Part shown: piece by piece, positions 53,901 through 64,000 of the stretch | How the letters are laid out: the number at the start of each line of letters is the position of its first letter | Numbering within the stretch: position 1 is the first letter of the stretch | NCBI RefSeq assembly: GCF_036711975.1 | Contig: NC_091967.1 | Coordinates: 16,678,001 to 16,742,000 of the forward strand | DNA: 64,000 bases | From: Onthophagus taurus | Taxonomy: Eukaryota > Arthropoda > Insecta > Coleoptera > Scarabaeidae | Direction: 5' to 3' | Translations under genes and position numbers: made by a program | Notes under the pieces: generated by a model | What the model was told of the DNA's origin: nothing | The model's database searches: none | What the model saw: the letters and a program-made list of their open reading frames with translations, nothing else

Positions 53901-56900
53901 TCGATTATCTCATTTGCATAAAACATAATCAAGTAAAACAATAAGATGATCAGTCCATCCTATTAATCAAGATCGACACGAAACTGGACAATTACATTGT
54001 TTGCACAAAAACTGAGAGGATATCCCGAAAAGTTTAGTCATTATTTTAAAATATCAATACCAACATTTAATAAAGTATTTCTATTAGAAATTCTATTAGC
54101 GTCGAAAAGCGCTTGGTTATTACAATAAGGTATGATAAAAAGGATATTAACGTAAATAAACTTGTAAAATGATTTTATTTGTAACAAGTTTTCATGTGGT
54201 TGGAATAAGTGTGGCTTTGAAGTTAATTGTTCTGGAGAAGAAATTGTTGATAAATTAGAATACTGTGTGTACGAAGAGCAAGGATTGTTTGAGGAAGAAC
54301 ATTTTGTGCTGTAAATATGATGGCATACTAGTTGTTGCATTTCCATTTGTAAGCACAACGGCTCCCGACCGTTTAATTTTTCGGTATGGAGTATAAAACT
54401 TTTAAAGAAGTGTTTTGCCCCTCTTCCAAAAGAATTTTTTTTTTTTCAATTTGTAATAGCTTAGCTCCAATCTCATTTTATGAAGAATGTGTTTTTTTAA
54501 AGCTGTCTTTTGACTAGCTTGTTTTACTAGTTTAATAGTTGTTTCTGAATGGATCGCGAAGGACATGTAGGCACAGAACTGGTGGAGTCTTGATGGAAGG
54601 AAGGCTCATCAAATTCTGTGGTGGTTGAGGAACCATGAGAGGGTATTTGTACAGAATGATCAAATGTGGATAGGAATATGATACCCTTATTCTACTGTCT
54701 ATCTCCTAAATTGGATTTGGAAATTTCTTTTGCCAAGATTACGAAAAGTGAAAGTTCAAACTCTTTCACATCCTTTTCTGTAAATGTATCATTCTTTGTA
54801 GTTGAGTATTACAATGAATTTGTGGATAAACAATTTAAATTTAATCTAGCAATATAAAAAATATTTTACAAATATCATTATAGATACCTCGCACATGATA
54901 GAGGTTTTAAATATTTGGCAATAACGTTTAAATTGGGGCTTACAACTGTTTCAAAAATCATTAAATGTACGGTAGTAGTAGCATTGTGGGGGTGTTTTTT
55001 AACCGTGTAGACAATTGCTACTATTGAAACATCTTCGTGTCAGAGTCTGGGACAGTTCTTTAATTATAAGAAGTAAATGATTAAGTTCACGTTACGACAG
55101 TTTTCAAAATTTTCAGTATTTCGTTGGCCCTCATTGATATTGTATAACTGCGCACAGGCTTCGTGGTATTGAAGCCACTAAGTTTGTTGTCTCTTATGCT
55201 GGTATTTCAGCCCATCATCTCTGCCGAATCCTACGCTCTAAAAGCTTCCAACCATGTTCAATCAGTTATACATCCGTGCTCTGAGGAGGTGTATTGAGAT
55301 TCCTGGGTGCATAATATAGCAACCAATGTTTGACAATGTTTGTTGTATGCTTGGGATCCTTACCAAGTTGGGAAGCCCAGTGATCCCTAAGGCCCCAACT
55401 ATTCATTGATGGCTTCAAATTTTATAATGTTTGATTCTACTGAAAACGTCATTATCGCGTAAAATCTCTTTGAAATGGTTCTTGTATGTTCAGAGTTTTT
55501 AGACATAATTACTAGGTGGTCAGCTAATTTCGGTGCGCTAATTCTAGGGTTTTGGCACATTTCTTTTAATATGGACCTAACATCTCTTCTAGATAGTTTC
55601 TTTGGCCGGACTGTATGTATTTTGCCATCGAAGGAATCTTAGCTTCTTGCTTACTTTAGATTTACAATTTTGGCAATTTTGCAGTAAAATTTTTTTCAAT
55701 CTTTCTGTTTTTAAACAGAACAATTATGTGGTATACTCTGGAAGAATGTGGGGTCCCTCTAAAGATCATCAGTATTATCAAGGAGATGTATGAGGGCTAT
55801 GAGTGTTAAGACAGAGACAAGGATGTATACAGTCATTCATACTGTTTCTCCTGGTATGGGATAAAGTGATGAGAAGGGTTGCAAAACGAAGGAGTTTATA
55901 CACTAATATGTATTTACTTGCCATTTGTACTTCATTCTCCACTTCTTGCCATAGTTTTTCTAAGCTAAATCTATTGCGATGATTATTAGTCCATATATCA
56001 CTTGCTTGAAGATTGTAAAAGATATATTGTAAAGACTACTTAGATACTTTTAATGATAGACAAGACATCGATTGAAGAAGACTATATACTGTTTAACGCT
56101 TTACAAAGGCAAGGTATTGCTAAAGAAGTGATTTTGATTTGCTACTAACAATTAAATGTGAGAAACATGTAAATTATTATTTTTATTTCATTTGAAAAAC
56201 ATATATATTTTTCCTTTTCCTAATTAGAAATACAATTAAGTTTAATTATTTTCATCATTCTGTTTTATTACTTTATGATACATAATTTTTGAGTGTTAAC
56301 TTATACAGCTGGAGGTGCTAAACCAAAAGCCGCTGCTCCTAGTCGACCTGCTGGACCAGCAGCACCTCAGGGAAAAGCACCTCCACCTAAAGCGGGTCCT
56401 CCTGCCAAAGTGGGCCCTCCTGCACAAGTAGCCCCTTCTAAAACTGGTCCCCCAATACAAGTAGCTGCTTCAAAAACTGGCCCACCTGTAAAAGTACCTC
56501 CTAATCAACAGTCTGTGTAAGTAAAAAAATTTGTCGTTTTATTCTATTATGAGAAAACTATATACAGAATGATATATTAAGTTTCTCATAAAGAAATGAA
56601 ACTGCTATAGAATTTTTTGTTTATTTTAAATGTTGGTCAGAAAGGTTTTTTTGGTTTTCCCTTTTTAATTAAAATTTTGTAATATCACTAACCAATAGGA
56701 TTTTTCTCACTAACTTTATTCAATTTAAGTTTAATATTATTATATACATATCAATAGTTTATACACAACACTTTCTTCAAAATAATTATTAAAATCATTA
56801 GCATCTATGTAAATTAATTTATTGCTCATTATGAAAATATTTTAATTACCTTTCTGATCTTCATTTAACATATTGTTTTACTCCATAAATATTCTTTGTG

Positions 56901-57743
56901 TGTATATTTTTTTCTAGTGATATGAGCATCCTTGAACAGCACTTTTACATAGATGCTGGTGTAGTACTACCAGAAACACTGGTTCCAAGCGATACTGAAA
57001 CAACATCAATCGACACCAATATAGAAACCATTCTACCACACATACCAACGACCGTTCAGGTTCATCATCGCAAATCTATCCACCAACCAATCTTAACAAT
57101 GGATACGATAGAACATCCATCAATAGTATCAGATAATTTTTCTGACGTTGACATTCACATGATCGAAAGTATAACGCCAAACATGACCGATGACGTGAAA
57201 GTAAATTTGAGAAAAATCGGTATAAAATCGGCTAATAATAACGAGATGAATCCCGTTAAAAGTAAATCGAGCATTCCGGTGTTGAATCATTCAAATATTA
57301 CGGATAATAATAGTCATAATAGTGCGACGACATTAAAAAGGAATAAAAGACATTCGAGTGTTTTTTCGGCGGCTTGTTTAGAAACGGGTTCCAAAAATCT
57401 TTATAAAAGACATAGTCTTAGTTTTCAAACGGGAGAATGTAGTAAAATACCAATATGTACCAGAAGTAAAAATTTTCAAAGGAATGTTTTGGCCGAATTT
57501 CTCGATTCTTCCGTTAAAATTTCCAAAGATATTAATGAAATTGAACGTAAAGTTAGTGAGATTTATCTTGACAAAGATAACAATGTTTCGACAGATGAAA
57601 CAAATAATGCTAAAGATCATGATGATAATACTCAATTAATATGTACAAAATCTTCAGGGTTGCCAATTTTAATAAGGTACAAATTAAAAAAGACAACGAT
57701 TTTAATTTAAAGATTTTTTTTTTGTTTCAGGAGACGAAAGTGA
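47912..57743 (+). CDS. PPP4R4: Protein phosphatase 4 regulatory subunit 4-like, HEAT-repeat protein
   Basis: Twelve exons join in phase: 47912-47979, 48053-48359, 48421-48533, 51260-51489, 51550-51788, 51846-52026, 52084-52409, 52464-52695, 52749-53033, 56309-56516, 56918-57676, 57731-57743; total 986 residues. HEAT-like helical repeats run through exons 2-9, with PPP4R4 landmarks: LISTKSQLSQPVIQRVAACR, LPFVHSLCQD.SVEVRA, RRFCEKTVPDD, FLRYNGKENQ, FYSKDLIKQEEE. Exon 10 encodes a Pro/Ala/Lys repeat (PP.KV..SKTGPP). Exon 11 is a polar, probably disordered tail. PPP4R4 binds the PP4 catalytic subunit in vertebrates. If the last intron is retained the end is IRYKLKKTTILI instead of IRRRK. Introns 3 and 9 (2.7 and 3.3 kb) are full of transposon remains. 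Confidence 0.88.
49150..49990 (-). mobile_element. Tigger/pogo-type transposon remnant
   Basis: Minus-strand pieces in order: FSLTESTIRTIKKNE (about 49925-49880), MEKALVIWMEDA (about 49863-49828), IPVDGNSIKQ.ALRIYNLIKKVEPQTSA, WMNGFLQRHALH, IKIKGEIGSADKAAKE (about 49650-49600), later IDKLLI and LRLMSKNPVKMTT-like text (about 49400-49320). This is the order of CENP-B-type TIGD1/Tigger transposases. Frameshifts and stops throughout. It lies in intron 3 of the PPP4R4-like gene. Confidence 0.65.
50030..50850 (-). mobile_element. Non-LTR retrotransposon, endonuclease region, decayed
   Basis: The plus strand is C/T-rich; on the minus strand fragments such as ..RGASVIDYVV-like (about 50640-50610) followed by GLRSLSVRT and an RKARRKYKEV..K-like linker fit the end of an apurinic-type endonuclease and the linker before RT. 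Many stops. It lies in intron 3 of the PPP4R4-like gene. Confidence 0.5.
53485..54420. mobile_element. Unresolved DNA-transposon debris in intron 9
   Basis: TACAGTGTCCGCCAAAAAGT at about 53491 resembles a Tc1/mariner terminus after TA. No transposase motif is readable and the right end is not found. Confidence 0.3.
55715..55885 (+). mobile_element. Non-LTR RT fragment in intron 9
   Basis: Translation gives MWYTLEECGVPLKIISIIKE, then MYEGYE and VIHTVSPGMG, the RT stretch just before the catalytic region (LW..L..YGVP.KII..IK..YEG). No YADD follows. Confidence 0.6.
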
Positions 57744-57905
57744 TTATTAAATGGAATATATTTACATTTATATACATATTTAAATAACTTATTAAAGAGT
57801 TCTACAAAAACATATTTATATTCAATTGTTGTTTTTAATTATTTAGGGATATATATTAGCCATACATATTTTATATTTATTATAAATAATAAAAATTTAT
57901 TAAAT

Positions 57906-58845
57906 TTAAGTACTTTTCTTTGTTTTTATATTTTCATTATGGCCTAAAAGTTTTTGTACAGCTTCTACAAAACTTGGTACGGTATTCCAAGGTGCTGGAT
58001 TTATTTTAGCCTCATCTCCAGATTGATATTTGCCGGTTTGTACTAAAATTCCTTTCATACCGATTTTTTGTGCCCCATCAATATCATCTGTTACATCCTA
58101 CAAAAATTTCTTAAATTTATAACATCAAAATGTTAACAAAAATTACATCTCCTATCATAACACATTCTGATGGCTGGATATTGTCTACTGCAGATTTAAA
58201 GAACCCTTCTGTTGGTTTTCCAATAACTTGGGCAGTACATTTAGCTGAATATTCGAGACCCTTTACAAAACAACCAGGACCTAAAGCTAATCCATCAGGT
58301 CGTTTATAATATTTACCAGCATGGATTGCTATTAAAGGTGCCCCATCAAGTAATAATCTAAAATAATTCTCAAAATTAATTATTAAAAAGATTTTTTAAT
58401 AAATTAAATAACCTAAAAGCTTGATTTAATTTATCATAATGGAATTCTGAAGGAGCTAAACCAATAACGACAGCATTGTGATTACTTTCATAATTTAATC
58501 CCTCAAAATCTTCGAGGGCTTCCTTAGACACTAACAATAAAGGGTTCAATTTTTTCTCATCAATTACTTTTCTAGCTGCGATTAAAGAAGTGTGAATTTC
58601 ATCTAATTGCACGTCAAATCCTAACTTTTGCAGACGATTATAAAGAATATTTTTGCTTTCTTTTGTGGTATTCGTAACAAATTTAATTTTTAAATCCGAT
58701 TTTCTTAATCTACAAATAATCAATTAGTTTACATAATTTTCTTAAAAAATATATTTTACAGCTTTAATGCTTCAATTGCTCCTGGTATTATTTGATTATC
58801 GATATGAAGAGTCCCACTCAAATCGATTAAAACCGCTTTTATCAT
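57906..58845 (-). CDS. HDHD2: HDHD2-like HAD-superfamily hydrolase
   Basis: Four exons on the minus strand: 58845-58760, 58709-58413, 58357-58147, 58097-57906; 261 residues, close to the usual 259-260 of HDHD2. HAD motif I is [15 protein letters not shown] (first Asp kept, the usual second Asp is Ser, as in HDHD2), motif II is FVTNTTKES, the cap region contains [41 protein letters not shown] and the Lys of [10 protein letters not shown], motif IV is MIGDDVTDD, end GILVQTGKY. Probably a cytosolic Mg-dependent phosphatase of unknown substrate. All introns are about 50 bp. Convergent with the PPP4R4-like gene (about 160 bp between stops) and divergent from CMTR1. Confidence 0.92.
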
Positions 58846-59342
58846 ATTAAGCATAGAAATATTTTACTTAAATTTTGTTAAAATCAAAATTTTTTGAGAT
58901 TTGAGGTTATGTTGTTAAGAATTGTTAAAAAGTGTTCGATTTATATCGAAGCAATTTAATTACAGCTTACTATTATTTATAAAAAGAATATATTTTATTA
59001 ATTTAATTCGTTATTTTTTAAAAACCATAATAATTAATTTTTATTATTTAAATTTTTTGTATAAGATGTGATAAATAAAACTTGGTATTCAATCGAACAT
59101 CACTAATGATAGTTAGTCCACATCTCTAAAATGTAGTAATAAAAAAGTGCGTATTATAAACAAATAATCTAGTTAATACGGTTATTACGTTTCATTTTAT
59201 CATTTACGCAGTAATAAAATTAATTTTTTTCTTTTAGAATTTTACCCTACCTTGGTTTATAATGATTCATAACCTCACTTTGTAAAGTCATTTACTTAAT
59301 CTGAATTGGACAAAGTAATAATGTAATAATAATTAATACAAG
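58846..59342. promoter_or_regulatory. Shared upstream region of HDHD2 and CMTR1 with 5' UTR exon
   Basis: About 500 bp between divergent genes, so likely a bidirectional promoter. The CMTR1 side ends in a probable untranslated exon whose donor (ACAAG followed by GTATGT, 59343) pairs with an acceptor TCTTCAG ending 59395. No TATA box is certain. Confidence 0.5.
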
Positions 59343-59395
59343 GTATGTGTTATTTCCATATAGATATTCGAATTAAAATTTTTGATAATCTTCAG

Positions 59396-62300
59396 ATGAC
59401 AAATAAACAATTAGACGATTTATATTTAATGGAACAAGATGTACAAGACTTTAAATACGAAGTGATTAACATCAAAGAAAATTTAGAATGGTTAGAAAAC
59501 AAACACGACTTTGAATTCTCTTATGAAGATTTATTGAATTGCATTAAAATGGCCCCACCAAAACAAGATATCAATAATGAAACCGATTTTGTTGATGCGA
59601 ATCTCTTACAAGAAATCTTACAGGGAAAAGAAATCTTTAACGAATTAAGCCAAATGACGTTGTGTAAAGCTCGAGCTCGAGCTAATCCGTTTGAAAAGAT
59701 TAAAAATGTGTTTTTTATGAACCGGGCTGCTTTAAAAATGGCTAATATCGATGCGGCGACTAATTTTATGTTTACTAACATCGATTATGATCCAAGACAT
59801 AAAAATCCTTACAGTCCATATTTCTTCGCGGATGTTTGTGCAGGACCTGGTGGTTTCACTGAGTACATTTTATGGAGAAAAAAGTGGTGTTTTAAAGGAT
59901 TTGGCTTTACTTTGAAAGGACAACATGATTTTAAATTGAACGAATCTACATGTATTTCACCAAATACATTTCAAGCGTATTATGGGGCGGCAGAAGATGG
60001 GGATATTTGTAATTTAGATAATATTAGGGATTTTAAATCGAAAGTTTTTTGTCAAACTGGTGGGTTAGGGGTACATTTTATGATGGCTGATGGGGTAATT
60101 ATTTTTAACCTTCAAGCGGGCGCGTGTCATAAATTTTATGACAACAGGTTCGTATTAATAAGTATTAGGTTATTAAAATATTTAATACGTATGTAGTGTG
60201 TTAATTAATTATCATACCCGAGACGTCATCATTGCAGGTATGCAACCAATATCACACTACTGACATTATTGGTATTGCAATACGCGATTTGCGTATTTGG
60301 TTGCATACTTGATGACGTCGGGTAGCAAGGTATATAAGAGGTTGTCTAGGTTTATACGCAACCTACTGTACATTACGTCATTCAACTCTTGCTAAACATG
60401 ACCTTGAGGTTGCGCGCGCAATCCGTGGCCACTACGTCACGAAACACTCTTGCTCTTGCCCCTCGCCCACAAACTAAAATCAAAGTATTGCAGCATAGGA
60501 ACTTAGACAACCTTTAATATACAGGGTGTTTCGGTGACTCGGGGAACAAATGTAACCACATATACTAGAGTGAAAATGATGACGATTCATGTAAAAAAAA
60601 ATTAGTAAAAGTCCTCAAATTGCAAAGATACAGGCCATCAAAGTTATGAAATTTTAACACATTTTTGTAAATATCTTAAACACTATTTATGGTAAAGCGT
60701 TGAAATTTGGTACAGCGTAAACTAACGTCACGTAAAATCATTAGGCAATTTTTGAGTTGGATCAGTACGCGGGAACAATGCTATACAGGCTGTTCATAAA
60801 GTTTGTTTGCTCAGAACTTATCCTATCATAACCCTACATTTATTTTTGCATTTTCTAATAGTAAATTTAGTTTAGAAACTTTTATCACTCTTAGAGAATA
60901 TTGCTAAAAACCACCGTTTCCATATTAAATGCAAAAATGGTAGGCTCCGAATTCAATAACACTAAAAAAAATAAATAAATAAATAATTTGAATTAGCAAT
61001 GACAAGTGAAAATCGAACTGAGCTGTCATAACTATTATGTATGCAACATGTCCAAGTGTAGATTTAGCTAAATCACATTTTTAATTTGTTTTAGTTGGTT
61101 TAAAAAAGAATCCAAAAACAATAAATTAAAAATCAACAAAAAACCAACAACACTAACAGAAATAATAAAAGAAGTACATAAAATAACAAGACAAGTAATA
61201 AAAAATACTAAAGGAAGTTCAAAAACTTACGTTTCTTTTTTTTAGTAATAGCACTATTGAAATCGGATCCCAACATTTTTGGATTTAACACGAAAACGGT
61301 GATTTTTATGAATATTATCTAAGAGTAATAAAAGTTTCTAAACTAAATTTACTATTAGAAACTGCAAAAATAAATGTAGGGTTATGAAAGAATAAAAAAG
61401 TTCTGAGCAAACAAACTTTAGGAACAGCCGGTAAGCATTGTTCCCGCGGACCGATCCAACTCATAAATTGCCTAACAATTTTACACGACATTGATTTATA
61501 CTGTACCAAATTTCAGCGCTTTACTGTAAATAATGTTTAAGATATTTGGAAAAATGTGTTAAAATTTCCTAACTTTGATGGCCTGTATTTTTGAAATTTG
61601 AAGACTATTACTATTTTTTTTTACATGAATCGTCATCATTTTCACTCTAGTATATGTGGTTAAATTTATTCCCCGAGTCACCGAAACACCCTGTATAAAC
61701 CTTGGTCGGGTAGGATAATTAATTAACACAGTGTACATTAAACAACTGTTGAAAACATACAGGGGTTTTAACGCTTTGTAGTATTTATTACATGAAACTT
61801 TATTGAACAACGTGACCACCGTTGAACACTTGTAAGCTTCACACGCCACACTTCAAGTCGATATATGACGTTCAACCAATCGCGTACTTCGTTATGCCAG
61901 TGAGACGGTTCACCATCTTGCTGCCAAATGAAGTTATTTGGTTTGTCTTCTACCAATTGCAATAATAGCCATAGTTGTAGAGAAAGAAACCCATACACTT
62001 TCCGCAGAGATGGCACAAAAAGCATTCAATTTAGGGGAGTCTCATTGCAACGACAATGTCATTAGGATTTTCCAAGTCCCAGGTGCGCACATTATTCATC
62101 ACTGAAAACAACATGATCCAGAAAATGATTGTGCAACAACGTTTCATGTGCAAAGTTGGCACGATGGCTTTAGAGCCTGTAATAACTGAAAACGAGACGG
62201 AAATAGTTGTAAGCGTTTCTGTAACTTTCTAAACGGTCTCTCTCTCTCACACTCGCTCAACTCTTTCTTCACTAACCGTTGGTCGTCGCGTACTCTTTCC

Positions 62301-64000
62301 TTTACAACGGCAACCGGTAAAACACCCTATATAATGAAATCAATGAAATGCATTCATTTTTGAAATCTAACAACTGGTGGTACCACAAACTCTAACAAAA
62401 ATAAGTAGTACAAATGAAGGGAAGAACATCAAAAACTTTTGAAATGAGCAAGGGAATAAATCAAGAGGATAGCCTAAGCCCCTTGTTATTTATAATATTA
62501 ATGGACAGAGTGATAAAAAATACAAGAACAAAAACAAATAAATATCAAACAGTAATAGGTTATAAAAGTTTGGAACCAGTAAAAATAGATAAATTACTAT
62601 ATAATAATAAATTCTTTATTGTTCCTCACTCTTATAACATTACAGCAAAAACAAAAGACATATACATATATGTGTAAGACGAAAATATATAACATCGAGT
62701 GAGAAAACAAAATGGTAGAAATTCAGCTCATTAGCTGGTCTTCCATACCCCCATAAAAAATAAACAAAATAATAAATAATAATAAAACAAAACATGACTA
62801 CTAGATATGACTGGCAGGTATGGCTGGGACAAAACAAAGAGATGAGAAAAGAAAAGAAAGAAAAAAAAAAGAATCATAATAAATCCAGTAACTCGCTATA
62901 TGCTGATGACATGGTGCAGATAGCAGAGAACCATAAAAAGGCAAGGAAGTTGGTTGAAATATGGTTAGAAGAAATTAAAAAAATGGACTTAGAATTGAAC
63001 GTAATAGTATATTAAAAAACTAGTTTCGTAAGACACGTTTGAAATGCACGAATTTAAGTTTAAGTTTTAATGAACGAGTGCTTTACATTTTATAAAACGT
63101 TTTATGCTATTTTTTGTAATTCGCGTTTTTATTCTTTTTTTTTAACAAAAGTAAAATTAATTTTGACAATGTAGGGAAATAGGTATGTATGTAGCAGTTG
63201 GTAACACTGTAACACTTGGAAATAGAAATTTGAATTGACAGTTAGAAATTGTCAAAACACAAAATGTATTCACATGAAAAAAATGTTTCATGTACACCTC
63301 CAGAAATAAGAAAAATTGCTCAGGGTTCAATGTCCTCATCATTGTGGACGTTATATTCGATGCTAAGAACGTGTTTAAACATCTGGTTCCATAAAATGTT
63401 TCTAAAAACTCATTATAGTATTGGATGCTATAAGGAGTCTCATTACAGCACCCGTTTGAGTAGCGAGTTAATGAGAGCTATTACAGGCTCTCATTAACAA
63501 TTCTGATGGGATTTCTCACTTATTCTTTTTTGTTGTTCCAGTCAGTGTTATTTCTGTTCTAATTTTCTATTGGTTTCACTAATCTTTTTACAACATCCAT
63601 CACTTTAGTAGATACCACAAATGGACCATCTGGTTGCTTACCGCAATAAATTTCTATGTTGAATGTATAAAAGGTTTTAAAATCGTAAAATTGAAATCAC
63701 GTCCGCTCGAGAAATATTGAACCTTTGAATATATTGAATATTTCTACAAATACGGCAATTGATGTGTAAAAATACATAATTGCATGAATATTTTAGCATT
63801 AAATCCTTTCAAATGCATAATATAAGGCAGTATATTATAAAACAAAAATTGTCATAAATTTTATGAAATTTTATGTGCGCCCGCTCGAAGGTTAATTAAT
63901 TTTTTGCTTTGTTGATGATTTAGTATTAGAATTTTTTAGGGGTTTTCGGTTGAAGGAAACGAGAATTTACAAGAAGTTTTATCGAAACAATTGTATACGT
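59396..64000 (+). CDS. CMTR1: Cap-specific mRNA 2'-O-methyltransferase 1 (cap-1), partial
   Basis: Two coding exons in the window: 59396-60094 (233 codons) and 63940-64000, running past the end. Start chosen at 59396, directly after a 53-bp intron (59343-59395). The protein has the RrmJ/FtsJ-type fold: [20 protein letters not shown] and [14 protein letters not shown] (catalytic Lys region), SAM motif [41 protein letters not shown], then across the intron [18 protein letters not shown]; the Asp of MADG is one of the K-D-K-E residues. It methylates the 2'-O of the first transcribed nucleotide. Compared with CMTR1 of other animals, the N-terminal G-patch part is not seen. The 3.8-kb intron (60095-63939) holds several transposons. 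Confidence 0.9.
60215..60324. mobile_element. Short palindromic element
   Basis: The ends are inverted: TACCCGAGACGTCATCA...GTATGCAACCAA at the left against TTGGTTGCATAC..TGATGACGTCGGGTA at the right, with a loop of about 45 bp. Probably a tiny MITE within the CMTR1 intron. Confidence 0.6.
60522..61693. mobile_element. Foldback MITE, about 1.17 kb, TA target site
   Basis: The left arm (60522 to about 60900) and right arm (about 61315-61693) are inverted repeats; termini CAGGGTGTTTCGGTGACTCG and its complement, flanked by TA at both sides (60520-60521, 61694-61695). The middle (about 60900-61310) is not palindromic and is AT-rich without a transposase. Same terminus class (CAGGGTG) as the element at 1530 but different inner sequence. 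Confidence 0.85.
61750..62335 (-). mobile_element. Mariner/IS630-like transposase remnant
   Basis: On the minus strand (about 62025-61850) the frame contains [20 protein letters not shown], the catalytic-domain block (QQDGA.PH....V..WL) of mariner-related DDE transposases. The 5' part is broken by stops. The right end AAAACACCCTATATA (about 62322) resembles a CAGGGTG-like terminus, now decayed. Confidence 0.6.
62400..63010 (+). mobile_element. Non-LTR retrotransposon RT fragment
   Basis: [20 protein letters not shown] (about 62444-62505) is RT block B (G.RQGD.LSPLLF..IMD); [20 protein letters not shown] at about 62888-62950 is the catalytic block, and between them lies inserted or degraded sequence (about 62600-62880). 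The downstream frame stops at 63013. It lies in the CMTR1 intron. Confidence 0.7.
63010..63490 (+). mobile_element. Dispersed repeat with recombinase-like 5' ORF start, copy 2
   Basis: Reverse-orientation match to 31090-31600. ATG at about 63264 starts [20 protein letters not shown]; the frame then diverges from copy 1. It abuts the non-LTR fragment upstream. It lies in the CMTR1 intron. Confidence 0.55.
63491..63939. other. End of CMTR1 intron
   Basis: AT-rich intron sequence ending in ATTTTTTAG at 63939. Nothing else recognised. Confidence 0.4.

Noticed and set aside
54041-54857. ORFs within intron 9 of the PPP4R4-like gene
   Set aside because: No motif, and they lie inside an intron whose flanking exons join in phase.

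Overview
This is an AT-rich insect nuclear window, most probably from a beetle. The evidence is small introns (about 50-60 bp) with GT-AG borders, AATAAA signals after genes, insect-type GMC oxidoreductases, Penelope/Jockey/RTE/hAT/Tigger-type transposons, and ordinary metazoan housekeeping genes. The beetle assignment is an inference; the sequence does not prove it.

Layout. (1) 1-33.8 kb: a one-strand (+) cluster of C2H2 zinc-finger exons. Ten finger exons look intact: 1-847 (5' end outside the window), 5545, 7490, 12248, 14668, 16950, 20986, 23078, 25867, 31649 and 32811, of which the first is partial. There is also one fingerless exon (28722) and four broken ones (3040, 13656, 20758, 29290). 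Every exon whose start is visible begins directly after a splice acceptor, with one base (G) completing a codon from upstream, so all acceptors share one phase, and each is followed by its own stop and poly(A) signal. This is the layout of interchangeable 3'-terminal exons (as in lola or mod(mdg4)) or of a tandem two-exon gene family whose short first exons I could not find. Two nearly identical 2.79-kb units at 21854-28238 duplicate the exon at 16950 together with the tail end of the exon at 20986.

(2) 33.8-41.8 kb: repeat-rich DNA with satellites of about 174 and 122 bp, decayed non-LTR elements on the minus strand, and a hAT-type element with an exact 8-bp target duplication that sits inside an older retrotransposon and carries an RTE-like fragment. 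An intronless RNF26-like membrane RING E3 ligase lies at 36958-37881 (-).

(3) 41.9-46.9 kb: two tandem five-exon secreted GMC oxidoreductase genes with identical intron positions. (4) 47.9-57.7 kb: a PPP4R4-like HEAT-repeat regulatory subunit of protein phosphatase 4, which I could join over 12 exons; its two large introns are filled with transposon debris. (5) 57.9-58.8 kb (-): HDHD2-like HAD hydrolase in four exons. It is divergent from (6) 59.4-64.0 kb (+): CMTR1 mRNA cap-1 2'-O-methyltransferase, whose 3.8-kb intron holds a foldback MITE, a mariner-like remnant, non-LTR pieces and a copy of a repeat also found at 31.1-31.6 kb.

The most interesting signal is the phase-locked terminal-exon array. 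It includes a fingerless terminal exon that shares an LxxLL-containing block with a finger exon and ends in a SUMO-interaction-like motif. Its associated repeats are an 82-bp minisatellite found both inside a broken exon and at the duplication breakpoint, and a 2-kb purine-rich tract carrying a TTGGG run.
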